From Aselliscus stoliczkanus (taxonomy: Eukaryota > Chordata > Mammalia > Chiroptera > Hipposideridae), in contig CM066737.1 in assembly GCA_033961575.1 (NCBI GenBank), forward strand, positions 102,204,709 to 102,268,708: a stretch of 64,000 bases of DNA, read 5' to 3'. The position numbers and the translations under genes were made by a program. The notes under the pieces are model-generated. The model searched no databases. It was not told the origin of the DNA and was given only the letters and a program-made list of their open reading frames with translations. Shown here piece by piece: positions 11,501 through 23,500 of this stretch (within the stretch, counting starts at the first letter, position 1; every line of letters starts with the position of its first letter).

Positions 11501-14500
11501 AGAGAAGGTGGCATTCCTCTCACCATACTTTCATTCCTGAGTGATGGAGGCTTCTTCCTAGATGTGATGTAGAGAATTTCTACACTGATTTTTTTCTGGA
11601 CTCAGAGATATCAAGTAGAACTTGCTGCAGTGATGGGATATTCTGCCCTGTTCAATATGGTAGCCACTAACCATTGGTAGCTATTATTTGAAACATGCTC
11701 AATTAATTTCAATGAATTTAAATAGTCCCATGGGGCTAGGGGCTACAATTTTGTAGAGTAAAGCTTTAAGTGATAACCCTAGAAGAGTAGACATTTCTGA
11801 TCAACCATCATGTTTTCACTACTGTACAGTAGCTTTGGATCTCCAGTGGTAAGTGATAGGGATTTGTGATTTTGAATTCCATACTAAATTTTTAGATCAT
11901 TTGATAAAGCATCTCTTTGGAAGCTTTGCAGTTATTGTATTTACTTTCCCCTATAAAACCTATATTTTATCGTCTTCAATTTGATATATACACAGAGAGA
12001 AATTTAAGTGATTTTTTTCTTTTTTTTTCTTTTTTGAGGGCAGTGTCACTGGCCCTCATATGTGGGACCAAACCGGGGCTGCTGGCTTCCCAAGCCAGTG
12101 CTTAACCACTGCGCCACTCGGCCGGCCCTAAGTGATTTTTAAAGTAGGGAATACAGCACACAGGTCATGCTCTGTACTATAGGTACTATAGTAATTATGG
12201 GATTGGAGAGTTGCCCAATCTCTAATTAGGAGATGCTTCCTAACCTGGGGTGGGGGGCGGATGTGGAGGTAGGGGCGACCATAAGTTTTGAGTGTTCCAA
12301 CTGGAGGGAAGAATTTTTTTTTTTTTAGAGGGCAGTGTCACTGGCCCTCATATGTGGGATCTGAACTGGGGCCGCTGGTGTCCCAGGCCAGCTCTTAACC
12401 ACCACGCCGCTTGGCCGGCCCAAGAATTTTTAATCCTAGAAAATTTCTGCCCAGATTTGGAAATGTTTCCCATTTAATTCTTACTATTACAAATCAGGGG
12501 ATTCCTATTAAAAAGTAGCTGGGGAAAGCTACTTTTCTGTTCCTATTACATTAGGAGAACTTGAATTGCTCATATAGGGGCTTCTTAAAACCCTCAATAT
12601 GGGGCCGGCCGAGTGGCGCGGTGGTTAAGCGCTGGCTTGGGAAGCCAGCGGCTCCGGTTCGGGTCCCACATATGAGGGCCAGTGACACTGCCCTCAAAAA
12701 AAAAAAAAACTATTGATAATTTGGGGCTGGCAGAGTGGCGCGGTAGTTAAGTGCTGGTTTGGGAAGCCAGCGGCCCTGGTTCGGGTCCCACATATGAGGG
12801 CCAGTGACACTGGCCTCAAAACAAAACAAAACAAAAAAAAAACCCTCAATATGAAAAGAGCTTAATTTCCCTCTAATTATATAAGTAACATATGCTTATT
12901 GTAAGATTCACACAATACAGACAAGTATAACAAAGAAAATTTTTTTAAAATCTTGAACCCTTGCTACCATGAGCAATAACCACCATTTTAATGTGTTGAA
13001 AGTCCATCCTTTTTTTTTTTTTTTTTTGAGGGCAGTGTCACTGGCCCGCACATGTGGGACCCGAACTGGGGCCGCCGGCTCCCCAAGCCAGAGCTTAACC
13101 ACCACGCCACTCGGCCAGCCCGAAAGTCCATCCTTTAATCACTCAGAGACTCTTTATCACAAGGGATAAGTTGGCATAGGCTGAAATATGAGTTCAGTTT
13201 CATGACACTATCTATGGTTAATACCCAACTTAAAGTTGTAACTAGAAAAGCAGTTGTACTTGCTGTATTCTCAGGGGACCCTTACCTTGGGAAAGGAGAC
13301 CTTGTAGGAAATGGCCTGAAGCCATCTAAGAGATAGAATGACCTATGATTAGCCTAAAGTGTGGGGGATCCCATGGAAATGGAGCCAACGTAAGTCTATG
13401 AAGGGCCTTCAAAAGGCAGGCAGATTTGGGGAAAGCAGAATTCATCTTGCCATTTAAAATTTTTGCTTGACTTTGTTCACTCTAACATCGTCCACAAATA
13501 AAATGTTGGATCTCTTATTAAGTGAGATGTGTTTTGCAATTTGAAATTCTACTGTGAAGATGGATCATGAAAGTTACGGCTATGATAAGTTAAATAAACA
13601 TCTCACCATTGAATGAGTTTCTGATTCAAAGATAAGACCTTTAAAGTATTTCTCCTGTTTGCTTCAATCACATCATGGTTGTTCTCATTTCAGATCACCC
13701 ATATTTTGTTGGTGTCCAGTTCCATCCTGAGTTTTCTTCTAGGCCGCTGAAGCCTTCCCCTCCATATCTGGGACTATTACTGGCAGCAACTGGGAACCTA
13801 AATGCCTTCCTGCAACATGGATGCCAACTGTCCCACGGGTAACCAGCTTACTGCTCTTAGCAATGATCCAAGATATCGTTATCAACATCTTAGATTTCTC
13901 ATAAAATTTAATAGCATTGTAGGATTTTATTTTAAAGTGAAGAACCATTTTTTCCTTCTTAACAATCATTCCTTTTTCTCTTAATAATAATTTAATCACA
14001 TCTACAACAGTAACGTGTCAATTTTCCAAATCGTGCTAACGCTTGACATTATTTTAGAAATTTTTGTCATTTTGATAGGTGAGAATGGGATTTTCTTTTT
14101 TGAGGACTCTGATTACTAAATATATATGAATATTTTATATGTTTATTGGCTCTGTTTTATGAATAGACTGTTCATATCCTTTGCCTTATTTTTCCTTTTG
14201 CTATTATATCCTTTTCCTTAATGATTGGGTAAGCTCTTTAAAGGACATTAATCCTTTGTTAGGTTGCAAATATTTTTTCAAAGTGATTTTGTTTTCTTCT
14301 TAGTTGTCAATGGTTGTTTTTATTTTCCTTAAAGAGTTTTAAATAAGGACTATATGTAGCTCTTATATATATTTTTAAATTTATGTAGTCACATCTTTTA
14401 TGGATTCTGCCTGTAGTGTCCTGTATAAAATCTTTCCATATCAAAAGATTATAGAAATAATAACCCATTGTTTTCACTAGCACTTTTATGATTTTAATTT

Positions 14501-17500
14501 TATGCAGTAGTTTAAATCTGTAATCTATATGAACTTTATTTTTGGTATAGTGTGTGAGGTAGGGATCTCACTTCTTCCTGCCCTCAGCTATTAGTAAGTT
14601 GAGTAATTTAGGTGGGTTTTAAGGATTTCTGTTTTGGTCCATTAATGATGTCATCTCCTATTTCTGAACCGTAACAACCCTTTTTTTTTTTTTTTTAGCT
14701 GAGCCATCCTGCCACCTGTTGGCAGCTCAATGGCACCTCAGCTCGGGCTGGCATTGAACCGCCATTGCTCAGAGCTCAGCTTGCACTCTTGAGCACAACC
14801 CTTTTAATTATCATAAATCAAGCCCTTATCTACCTTGCTCCCATTATTATTTAACATTTAAAAAAAGGTATTTTGCTGCTCTTCGAATTGTACAGTGATT
14901 TTTAAAATCAGACTTGAATAAAAAATCCCTTAGGGATTTTCATTAAAATTTCTTTCCATTTAAATATTAGTTTGGGGAGAATTTATATTTTACTTTTTCT
15001 CATCCAGGAATATATATGTAATAACTTTTAAAAGTGGAAGGAACTAGCTAGAATTATAGACTAGGTGTGGGTTAGTACCATAATAACTAGATATATGTTG
15101 TTTAGAAGATTACCATTGCCGACCCTCATCCTAGCAAACAACCTTTGTGATATTGCAATTGAGGACTGCTGGGATCGGTGCATGGTGTGTATGTGTGTCC
15201 TTGTGTTATGCAAGCCTGCTTATTTCCGGCATTACCTGCTAGAAGCTCACAGCTCCCTAGCATTTTTTTTTTTAGTTGAGCCATCCTGCCACCTGTTGGC
15301 AGCTCAGTGGCAGCTCAGCTTGGGCCAGGAATCGAACCGGCGACCCTGTTGCTCAGAGCTCATACTCTTGAGCAAGCTTTTAACCAACTGAGCCTCTCAG
15401 CTGGCCCCCTAGCATTTCTTTTAGCCGTGTATTCATATGGGAACAGCTTTATATATTTTGCATGTTAGGCGTCTCACTGAATTAATGATCACTCCTTGTA
15501 CTATTGAACCAGTGCAGTGATTTGTATGCTCTGCCCTCTGGAGCTGGAGTCTGGCCTGCTGTGAGGAGCAGGCTGCTCCACTTTCTCTCGCCCATGCAGC
15601 ATGGTTCTGCACTAGAGTTCATATAAAGACGATCTTCCTGTATTCTGAGGCTGCACAGCTTACGCAGCAGATTGGAAGTTCCAGTGTGTTCCCATGTTGG
15701 ATGTGTGCTGCGATCCTTGTCAGCCACTTTATTGTCTCCACTACTTCAAGTGCTCGCATGTGAAAGGAGGGTGACGGGGAAGCAAGTTAGATGACTGGGA
15801 GAAATAGTTCACACTTAGTAATTCATGCATAACTATCTGGTTGTTTGTAAGCATCAACTAATAGACAAATGGTGTCTGGGTTGTGTGGCCTGCCCACCTG
15901 TTTCCTGGATAGCCTGCCAATTCCTGCATGGGAACTGGTGGTGTATGGGTAAAGCTCATCTGAAGTTTCTGAGAAGAGTGAATGCTTTTAGTGACTACTG
16001 AGGAAGACATGGTATGTCTCGGAGAGAAGGAAAGACCTCTTAACAAAACTCTGATGCTGGTATTGGAATTATCGCTGACTAGCAGGCTTCCACGGTTGTC
16101 AGAGAATTCCTGTGTGTCAGCCACACAAGGGCGCACTTCTTAAGAGCAAGCAGCATCTTATTTATCTTTGTCTCCCTGGCTGCCTAGCACACTGGGTTGT
16201 TGTTTTTTTTTTTCTTTTTTATTACCCAATAAGGTAATAAAATGTAAATAACAGGGGAGGATGGATATAGTCTAGTCTAATCTTGACACCTTACTGGGGG
16301 TTTTCCCACTAAGAATGATGACCATAAATTAATCCAGTGACAGACACAAGGATTCCTGAGGAACCTTGCATTTCAACTCCTCTCTGCCCAGCTCCATGGC
16401 AATAGCGAGCATCGAAAAGCAAATGATGGCTTTGATGGCCAGGCTCTAATGGGGGCTGATATGGGACTGTATTTCTGTCAAACAAGATTACTGTCTATAA
16501 TCAACTAAACAAATGTGACAAGGAATATGAGCACTAGAATGATGACTTCCTTTCCCAGAAATTGGCTCATGATATTTAACTGTGGCACCTGTGCAGGCAA
16601 CATCTTTAAGGCCCAGAATGTAACAATGCTTGGCTTTGAGCAAGCCCACCTGAGCCATAACCTCTGCCTTCTGCCTCATGGAGCACATTTATCTTTTAGT
16701 GCCTGGGAAGTTTCAGTAAGAATATTATTTTGGGATCTAGAGCTGGTGAGCTAAATTCTCAGCTACTCTACTATGAAGACCATTCCACCTGGTTTTAGAC
16801 TTTAGTGCTCTGTTCAAGATGCATATAGTTTTAGGATAGTATTGTATTTTTTAGGTTTTTTATGATCTACTCAAAAGTTATATGCAAAAGCAAACTAAGA
16901 GCCTTGTTTTTGGGGTCCCCCAAGACCACCCACATATTTGATGATTCACTAAAAGGGATCAGATATATCACTTTACAGTGATAAAGTGAGCATATACAGC
17001 TGGATCAGTAAGGGAAAAGGTGTAAGTGGATTCCGGAGAAATCTTGTTTGCAGTTTTCCTGTGTCCTCTCTCTCCTGTGAGAGGTCACACAGAGCTCACG
17101 CTCCCTCCAGCAGTGAAAATGCAACAGCACATGTGTGATGTGTATGCGGAGAAAAGCCCATTTGAGACTCAGAGTTCAGGGTTTTTATTGGGGGCTGGTC
17201 ACATCGGCTTTCTCTACCTAGCAACCGCTCAAATTCGAGACTCCCAGAAGGAAAGCAAGTGTTTACCATAAATCACATTGTTTGTGCAGACAGCATAGTC
17301 CCAGTGAAATGACCTTATCAGTTAGTGATGGAGAAAACATTCTGAAAGCAGTTTCCAAGTTCCCTTACAAGCAGGCCCTTCTAGAGATAGCAACCCCAGG
17401 CCTGCTGTGTTAACTCTTTTGTGTAAGTCTAACAAGTCGCTTTTAGAATAAATAAATCCAATGGGAAATTATGATCCATTAAATAAATCTTTGTAATTCT

Positions 17501-20500
17501 TTGCTGATATCTATCCTCTGGTGTCTAAACATAATTTGTCCCGTGTATAGAAAGTGACCACAAATTTGCATGGTCTTGCTGGCATGTAATATAATAAAAT
17601 GAGACTGTTTCATGTAATTGTAAGAAAAAAAATGCTAGGAGACATACTAAATAGAATATACAGAGGTGCTTGTAGTTGTGATTTCTTTAGTGTCTAGAAA
17701 CAGGCACATAATCTCTGTCCAGAATTCCATTTTAAGCAACTGGAAACAAAAGAGGGATCAGAGTCTCAAGTTCATAGATTGTTGTTTAGCACATGTGTCC
17801 CTGGGGCTGCCTGCAAGGCTCTTAGGCACAAATCAGTGCACACCAAGTTTAGGAACAACTTCCAGTTTTTAGGATGCTGGCATTTATCATGCCCATTTGT
17901 CAAGTCAGAGGAAAACTCTCTGGCTTACGTGGTACTCATTCTATGTTGGAAAGCAAGAACTTGAATGGGGTTCAGTCAGCAGTTCACAGAAATGCAGCTC
18001 TTTGGAGAAACATATTTTAAAAGTATAAAATTGGAATCTTAAGACATTTAAGTAGCATTTTATCCTAGATGTTAGGATCTTGGATTCCATGTATCCGCCC
18101 ACCAGAGAAATCGTCTTTTGTTGGCCAATCAGGAGGCAGGCTGGCACAGAAACAACAGGGAGAAAGTTACTTGGTGATTAACTGTATTCGCTTGACAATT
18201 TCAGACCAAACTCAAAAGTTGAACTACTTTATAAGCAGAGGGTCCTTAAAGGAAGTACATACCCAGTGCCAATTCTATTTCCTGATCTCTTACATGCTCC
18301 TAGGATCTAAGTCCATTCTCTCCTTTGTGCTTACCTTTCCCTCTCTACTTCTTATTTATTTATTTTTTTTTTAGCTGAGCCATCCTGCCACCTGTTGGCA
18401 GCTCAGCTCCGGCCTGGAATCGAACCAGTGACCCTGTTGCTCAGAGCTCACACTTTTGAGTGAGCTCTTAACCAACTGAGCCACTCAGCCGGCCCTTTCC
18501 CTCTCTACTTTTATCTTTGAATCTTGGCAGCAGTCAGGGAGAGAAGGCACTCATTTCATTCACCATTGTCTCTGGTCTCTCTTTGGTGACTCTTTGGGAT
18601 TTCCTTTTATGTGACATGCTGGTTTCCAGCCTGGGGAGATTTTGTTTTCTGTTCACTTCCAGATGTTAACATTACTGAAAATTTGGAAAATAAAAATGGA
18701 CACATAAACCCACCAGCCTAACACAATGACTATGCTCACTTTTTTTTTTTTTTTTTTTTTTGAGGGCAGTGTCACTGGCCCTCATATGTGGGACCGAACC
18801 GGGGCCGCTGGCTTCCCAAGCCAGCGCTTAACCACCACGCCACTCGGCCGGCCCGACTATGCTCACTTTTGAATATTTTCTTCCAGTCTTTATTCTATAT
18901 CTATATATTACTCTTTTAATGGTTGTAATCATATTAGTGCATGTGTGTATATATATTTTTTCTCCAACTCTTTTATTTTGAAAACCTTGAAACTTACAGA
19001 AAAGATGATAGAATAGTACAGTGAATACTTGTATACCTTTCACCTAGATTCATCAATTGTTGCCATTTTACAACATTTGCTTCTCTCTGTGTGTGCATAA
19101 ACTTATTTCTGAACCATTTATATTAAGTTGTAAAATATCACTGCATTTCACCCCTAAATACTTATCACATATTTCCTAAAAGTAAAGACATTTTTCTTTC
19201 ATAACTGCAATATCATTATCACACTTAAGAAAATTAACATTTATTCAATGGCATATTGAATATTTATTCAATATTTATTTAATATTCAGTCCATATTTAA
19301 ATTTCTCCATTTATCCCCAAATGTCTTTTTAGCTTTTAAAAAAATAAAAAAGGTAATCAATGATCCATTCAAGGTTCATTTAGTTATGGTGGGAGTGAAA
19401 GAAACTTGCCACTACTGTTCAAGATTCTTCCCACTGGTCTAATAATTAAATCGACATGAGACAGATTAATAAGAGAAAATAACCACATTTAATTACATAT
19501 GTGTGTATGGGAATCCCACATACACAAGAGTCAGAAATTTTACATCCACAAGAGGTTCAGAGACAGAAAGACAAAATATATGTATGACATTCTGTGCTAG
19601 GGATGAGATAAGGCACCTTGGGGCTTCAGAGAAAAGAAAGGTCTATAAGAAGAACATTTATTCAGTAATTAGAAGTTTACCCTTCCCTATAGATAAGTCA
19701 TCAAAAGTTATTTCTGGGCCGGCCGAGTGGTGCGGTGGTTAAGCGCTGGCTTGGGAAGCCAGTGGACCCAGTTCGGGTCCCACATATGAGGGCCAGTGAC
19801 ACTGCCCTCGGAAAAAAAAAAAAAAAAAAAAAGAAAAGTTATTTCTGGGTTGGCCAAGTGGCGCAGTGGTTAAGCGCTGGCTTGGGAAGCCAGTGGCCCC
19901 AGTTCAGGTTCCACATATAAGGGCCAGTGACACTGCCCTCAAAATAAAATTTAAAAGAAAAAAAGTTATTTCTGACGATAACTGTTATTATGGGCCAGGG
20001 CCCTAATTTAAATTCTTTAAGGGAGAGGTGAAAGTTTCACATGAGCCTAGAGTCTCAGTTGCCTTCCGCTCAGAAAAATCCGCATATCACAGAGGCATAC
20101 CTTGGGATGACTCATTCAGAACCCCTGTATTATGTTTCATTAGTTTCTTTTAATTTGGATAAATCACCCGCCCCCCCCCCTTTTTTTTTATAACTTTGTC
20201 TTTTTTCCCCCATTCTTTTTGTTGTTAATCTACCCACCCACCTCCCCTTTGGCAACCATCAGGTTGTTCTCTGTATCTGTGGGTCTGTTTCTGTTTTGTT
20301 TTTTCATTTGTTTTGTGTGTTTTTTAGATTCCGTATATAAGTGAAATCACACAGTATGGGTCTTTCTCTGTCTGACTTATTTCACATATGTTTTCATCCA
20401 TGTTTTCACAAATGGCAAGATCTCATTCTTTTTTTATTTCTGAGTATATTCCATTGTAATAATATTGACTTTTATAAAAAGTCCAGGCTAGTTGTCCTGT

Positions 20501-23500
20501 AGAATGACCAGAATCTAGATTCATCTGATTGTTTTCTCATAATTAGAATCACATCAGGAGACACATAAAGCTCATAACATTCCCTTTTTTTGTCCCTCTG
20601 TGGATGATGCTAAGTTAATCGCCTGGTTAAGGTAGTGACTGGATACCTCTTTTATAAAGGAATATCTTCTTCCATTTTGGTTTCTAAAATACCTTTCCCC
20701 ACTGAAATGAACTAGGGCTCCTGAAATAAATGGTTGATTCCAGTACTGGGGCAGGGAAAGTATAAAATGAGCCTGGGACGTATTGCTGAACTTAAGAGGT
20801 GTGATCAGAAAGTAACAGTGAATGTTTAAATTAAAATATATATATATAATACAGTAAAAGACACATTGCCATTAATCCCTCTCAAAATACTCCTCCTCTC
20901 TTCAAACACACCTATCCCATCGTTCTTGCCACTTTCTGAAGAAATTGTGTAAGTCCTCTTTTGTGAGTGTCTTTAGTTGTGCTGTCATGACTGCCTCGAT
21001 GTCCTGAATCCATTCAAAACGTATACCTTTCGTAGTCCGGTCATGGTCATTTTGACTTTGGGGAAGAGCCAGAAGTTGCACAGTGCCAGATACGGTGAAT
21101 AAGGTGGATGAGGATACACCATAATGTTTTTATTTGATAGAAATTGCTGTATCAGAAGTGATGTATGACATGGAACCTTTCCATTGTGATCAGAAAATAC
21201 AGTGAATGCTGCTGCTGAGTTTTATCCAGTGGAAAGGCAGGGATCTTCAATATGGGAAGTGGCGGGCCGGCCGAGTGGCGCATTGGTTAAGCGCTGGTTT
21301 TGGGATGCCAGTGGCCCCGGTTCGGATCCCACATGAGGGCCAGTGACACTGCCCTCTACAGCTAACAACAGCTCCACCTGGAGCTGGGCTGTGCGAGCCC
21401 TGGTGATGGTGTGGGCTGCAGCCCCTGCTGCAGTGGGCTGCCATGGGTTACAGTGAGTGGCCCGCAGCCAGCGTGAGCGGCTGGCAGCCAAGCGTGAGCT
21501 GCCAATAGCCGCGGTGAGCGACATCCAGAGGCCAGCGACCGATCTGCCTCATCCGGGAAGAGCGCAATGACGATACCAACAGTGAAGCAACATCCTCCGC
21601 AACTAGACTGAAGAACAAAAAGACAGCAACTTGTCTGTTCCCCTTCCCCGATTCCCCAATGCTGTTCCCCTCCACCAATTCCCCAATAAAATCTTTAAAA
21701 AAAAAAAAAATATGGGAAGTGGCATGTTGAACCTTCATAACAGTGTGACAAGTTTCAAATTGTTCAGTGCAGTCAGTTGGGTGTGAGCTAAGGTTGAGAG
21801 AGGGTGTGTTTAAAGTGTGCCATAAGTCATCCTCCATCATGACAATGCTCCGTGTCACACATCGCTTCTAGTATACAGCAATTACTGTCAAATGAAAACA
21901 TTACGGTGTGTCCTCATCCACCTTATTCACTAGATCTGGTACCATACAACTTCTGGATCTTCCCCAAAGTCAAAATGATTCAGGACATGGAGGCAGCCAC
22001 AACAGCACAACTAAAGACACTCACAAAAGAGGACTTCAGAAAGTGGCAAGAACAATGGGATAAGCGTGTTCAAAGCGAGAGGGAGTGTTTTGAGGGGGAT
22101 TAATGGCAATGTGTCTTACTGTAATAATTTTTTTTTTTTGAGGGCAGTGTCACTGGCCCTCATATGTGGGACCCGAACCAGGGCCGCTGGCTTCCCAAGC
22201 CAGCACTTAACCACTGCACTACTCGGCCGGCCCTAAATTTTTTAAATTTAAACATTCACCTTATTGTTTGATTACACCTCATAAAGGAAGGAAGAGCTAA
22301 AAAAAAAAAAAAAACAATGGGGAAAAAAAAACCAGAAACGAATGGGGAAGTTGTGTAAGGTCAAAGAAGCCAGTTTGATAGGGCTCCTGCTGCCCTAATT
22401 TTTGACAATTTGACTATCAAAAATGAATAATGACAGTATTGGAGTATAACACATTATGTTTTTTAAAATTCCATAATGATACTCAGAATGTTTTTTAAAA
22501 CATTTTTTTATTGGGAAATTGGGGGACGGAACAGTGTTGGGGAATCGGGGAAGGGGAACAGACAAGTTGCTGTCCTTTTGTTTTTCAGTCGAGTTGTGGA
22601 GGATGTCGCTTCACTGACCTATGTTGGTATTGTGGTCATTGCACTCTTCCCAAGTGAGGCTTGCTGGCCATTGGACGGCCGCTCAAGAAAGTTTATGCCA
22701 GCTGCCGGCCAGCCCTACTGCAGCCTACACCATTGCCGGTGACTCACTGCAGCCCAGCTCCAGGTTAAGCTGTTATTCAACATCTTAGCTGTAGAGCACA
22801 GTGTCACTGGCTCTCATATGTGGGATCCGAACCCAGGCCCTGCTGCTCAGAGCTGGCGTCCCAAGCCAACTCTTAACCAACGCACCACTCAGCCGGCCCA
22901 GAATTATTATTATTTTTTTTTAATAGTCCAGTTAAAAATGTAGATGCAGGCCGGCCGAGTGGCACGTTGGTTGAGAGCTGGCTTGGGAAGCCAGCAGCCC
23001 CGGTTCGGATCACACATATGAGGTCCAGTGACACTGCCCTCTACAGCTAAGATGGTGAACAACAGCTCGACTTGGAGCTGGACAGCTGCGAGTCCCCGGG
23101 ACGGCATAGCTGCAGCCCCTGCTGCAGTGGGCTGCCATAGGCTACAGTGAATGGCTGGCAGCCGCTGTGAGCTGCCAAGAGCCGCTGTGTGCGGCCGTCC
23201 AGAAGCCGGCGACCGATCTGCCTTACCCGAGAAGAGCGCAATGATGATACCAACATGGGCCAGTGAAGCGACGTCCTCCGCAACTAGACTGAAGAACAAA
23301 AGGACAGCAACTTGTCTGTTCCCCTTCCCTGGTTCCCCAACGCTGTTCCCCTCCCCCAACTCCCCAATAAAATCTTTAAAAAAAAAATGTAGAAACAACC
23401 CCTTATGTAATAACTGAGTCAAATAAAGATCATCAGTGGATGCCAAAACCATTGGTCGAAAGGTTGTGGGAAACAGGATATTCATATGTTCTCAAAGCAT

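Larger units (their letters stand above)
7770..13693 (+). other. CTPS2: CTPS2 intron
   Basis: Donor gtaagt, acceptor 'ctcatttcag' ending at 13693. It holds SINEs at 8009-8150, 8482-8901, 12017-12128, 12319-12421, 12602-12709, 12723-12838 and 13013-13121, plus MER20, MIR and other hAT fragments. In 8163-8470, 8911-9285, 9870-10395, 10571-11595, 11766-12004, 12432-12586 and 13137-13680 I see no gene and no repeat I can name. Confidence 0.88.
20795..22281. mobile_element. Palindromic mariner-family composite
   Basis: Two 3' ends of the same Tc1/mariner-type transposon lie head-out in opposite orientations, bounded by TA at 20793-20794 and 22282-22283. The left copy (20795 to about 21184) is on the minus strand. 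The right copy (about 21185-22281) is on the plus strand and carries the mariner-like transposase C terminus ([14 protein letters not shown]...). Both outer ends read GAGGTGT(G/A)ATCA... inward. The right copy is interrupted by SINEs at 21264-21708 and 22131-22233. Confidence 0.85.

Noticed and set aside
12602..12838. tRNA genes suggested by good A and B boxes
   Set aside because: All tRNA-like heads are followed by poly(A) or a SINE body and flanked by target-site duplications; the acceptor stem and CCA side are not those of a working tRNA gene.
22910..23485. 191-codon minus-strand open frame
   Set aside because: It is the antisense of the SINE-C at 22949-23382; the same peptide-like string recurs in other SINE-C copies.
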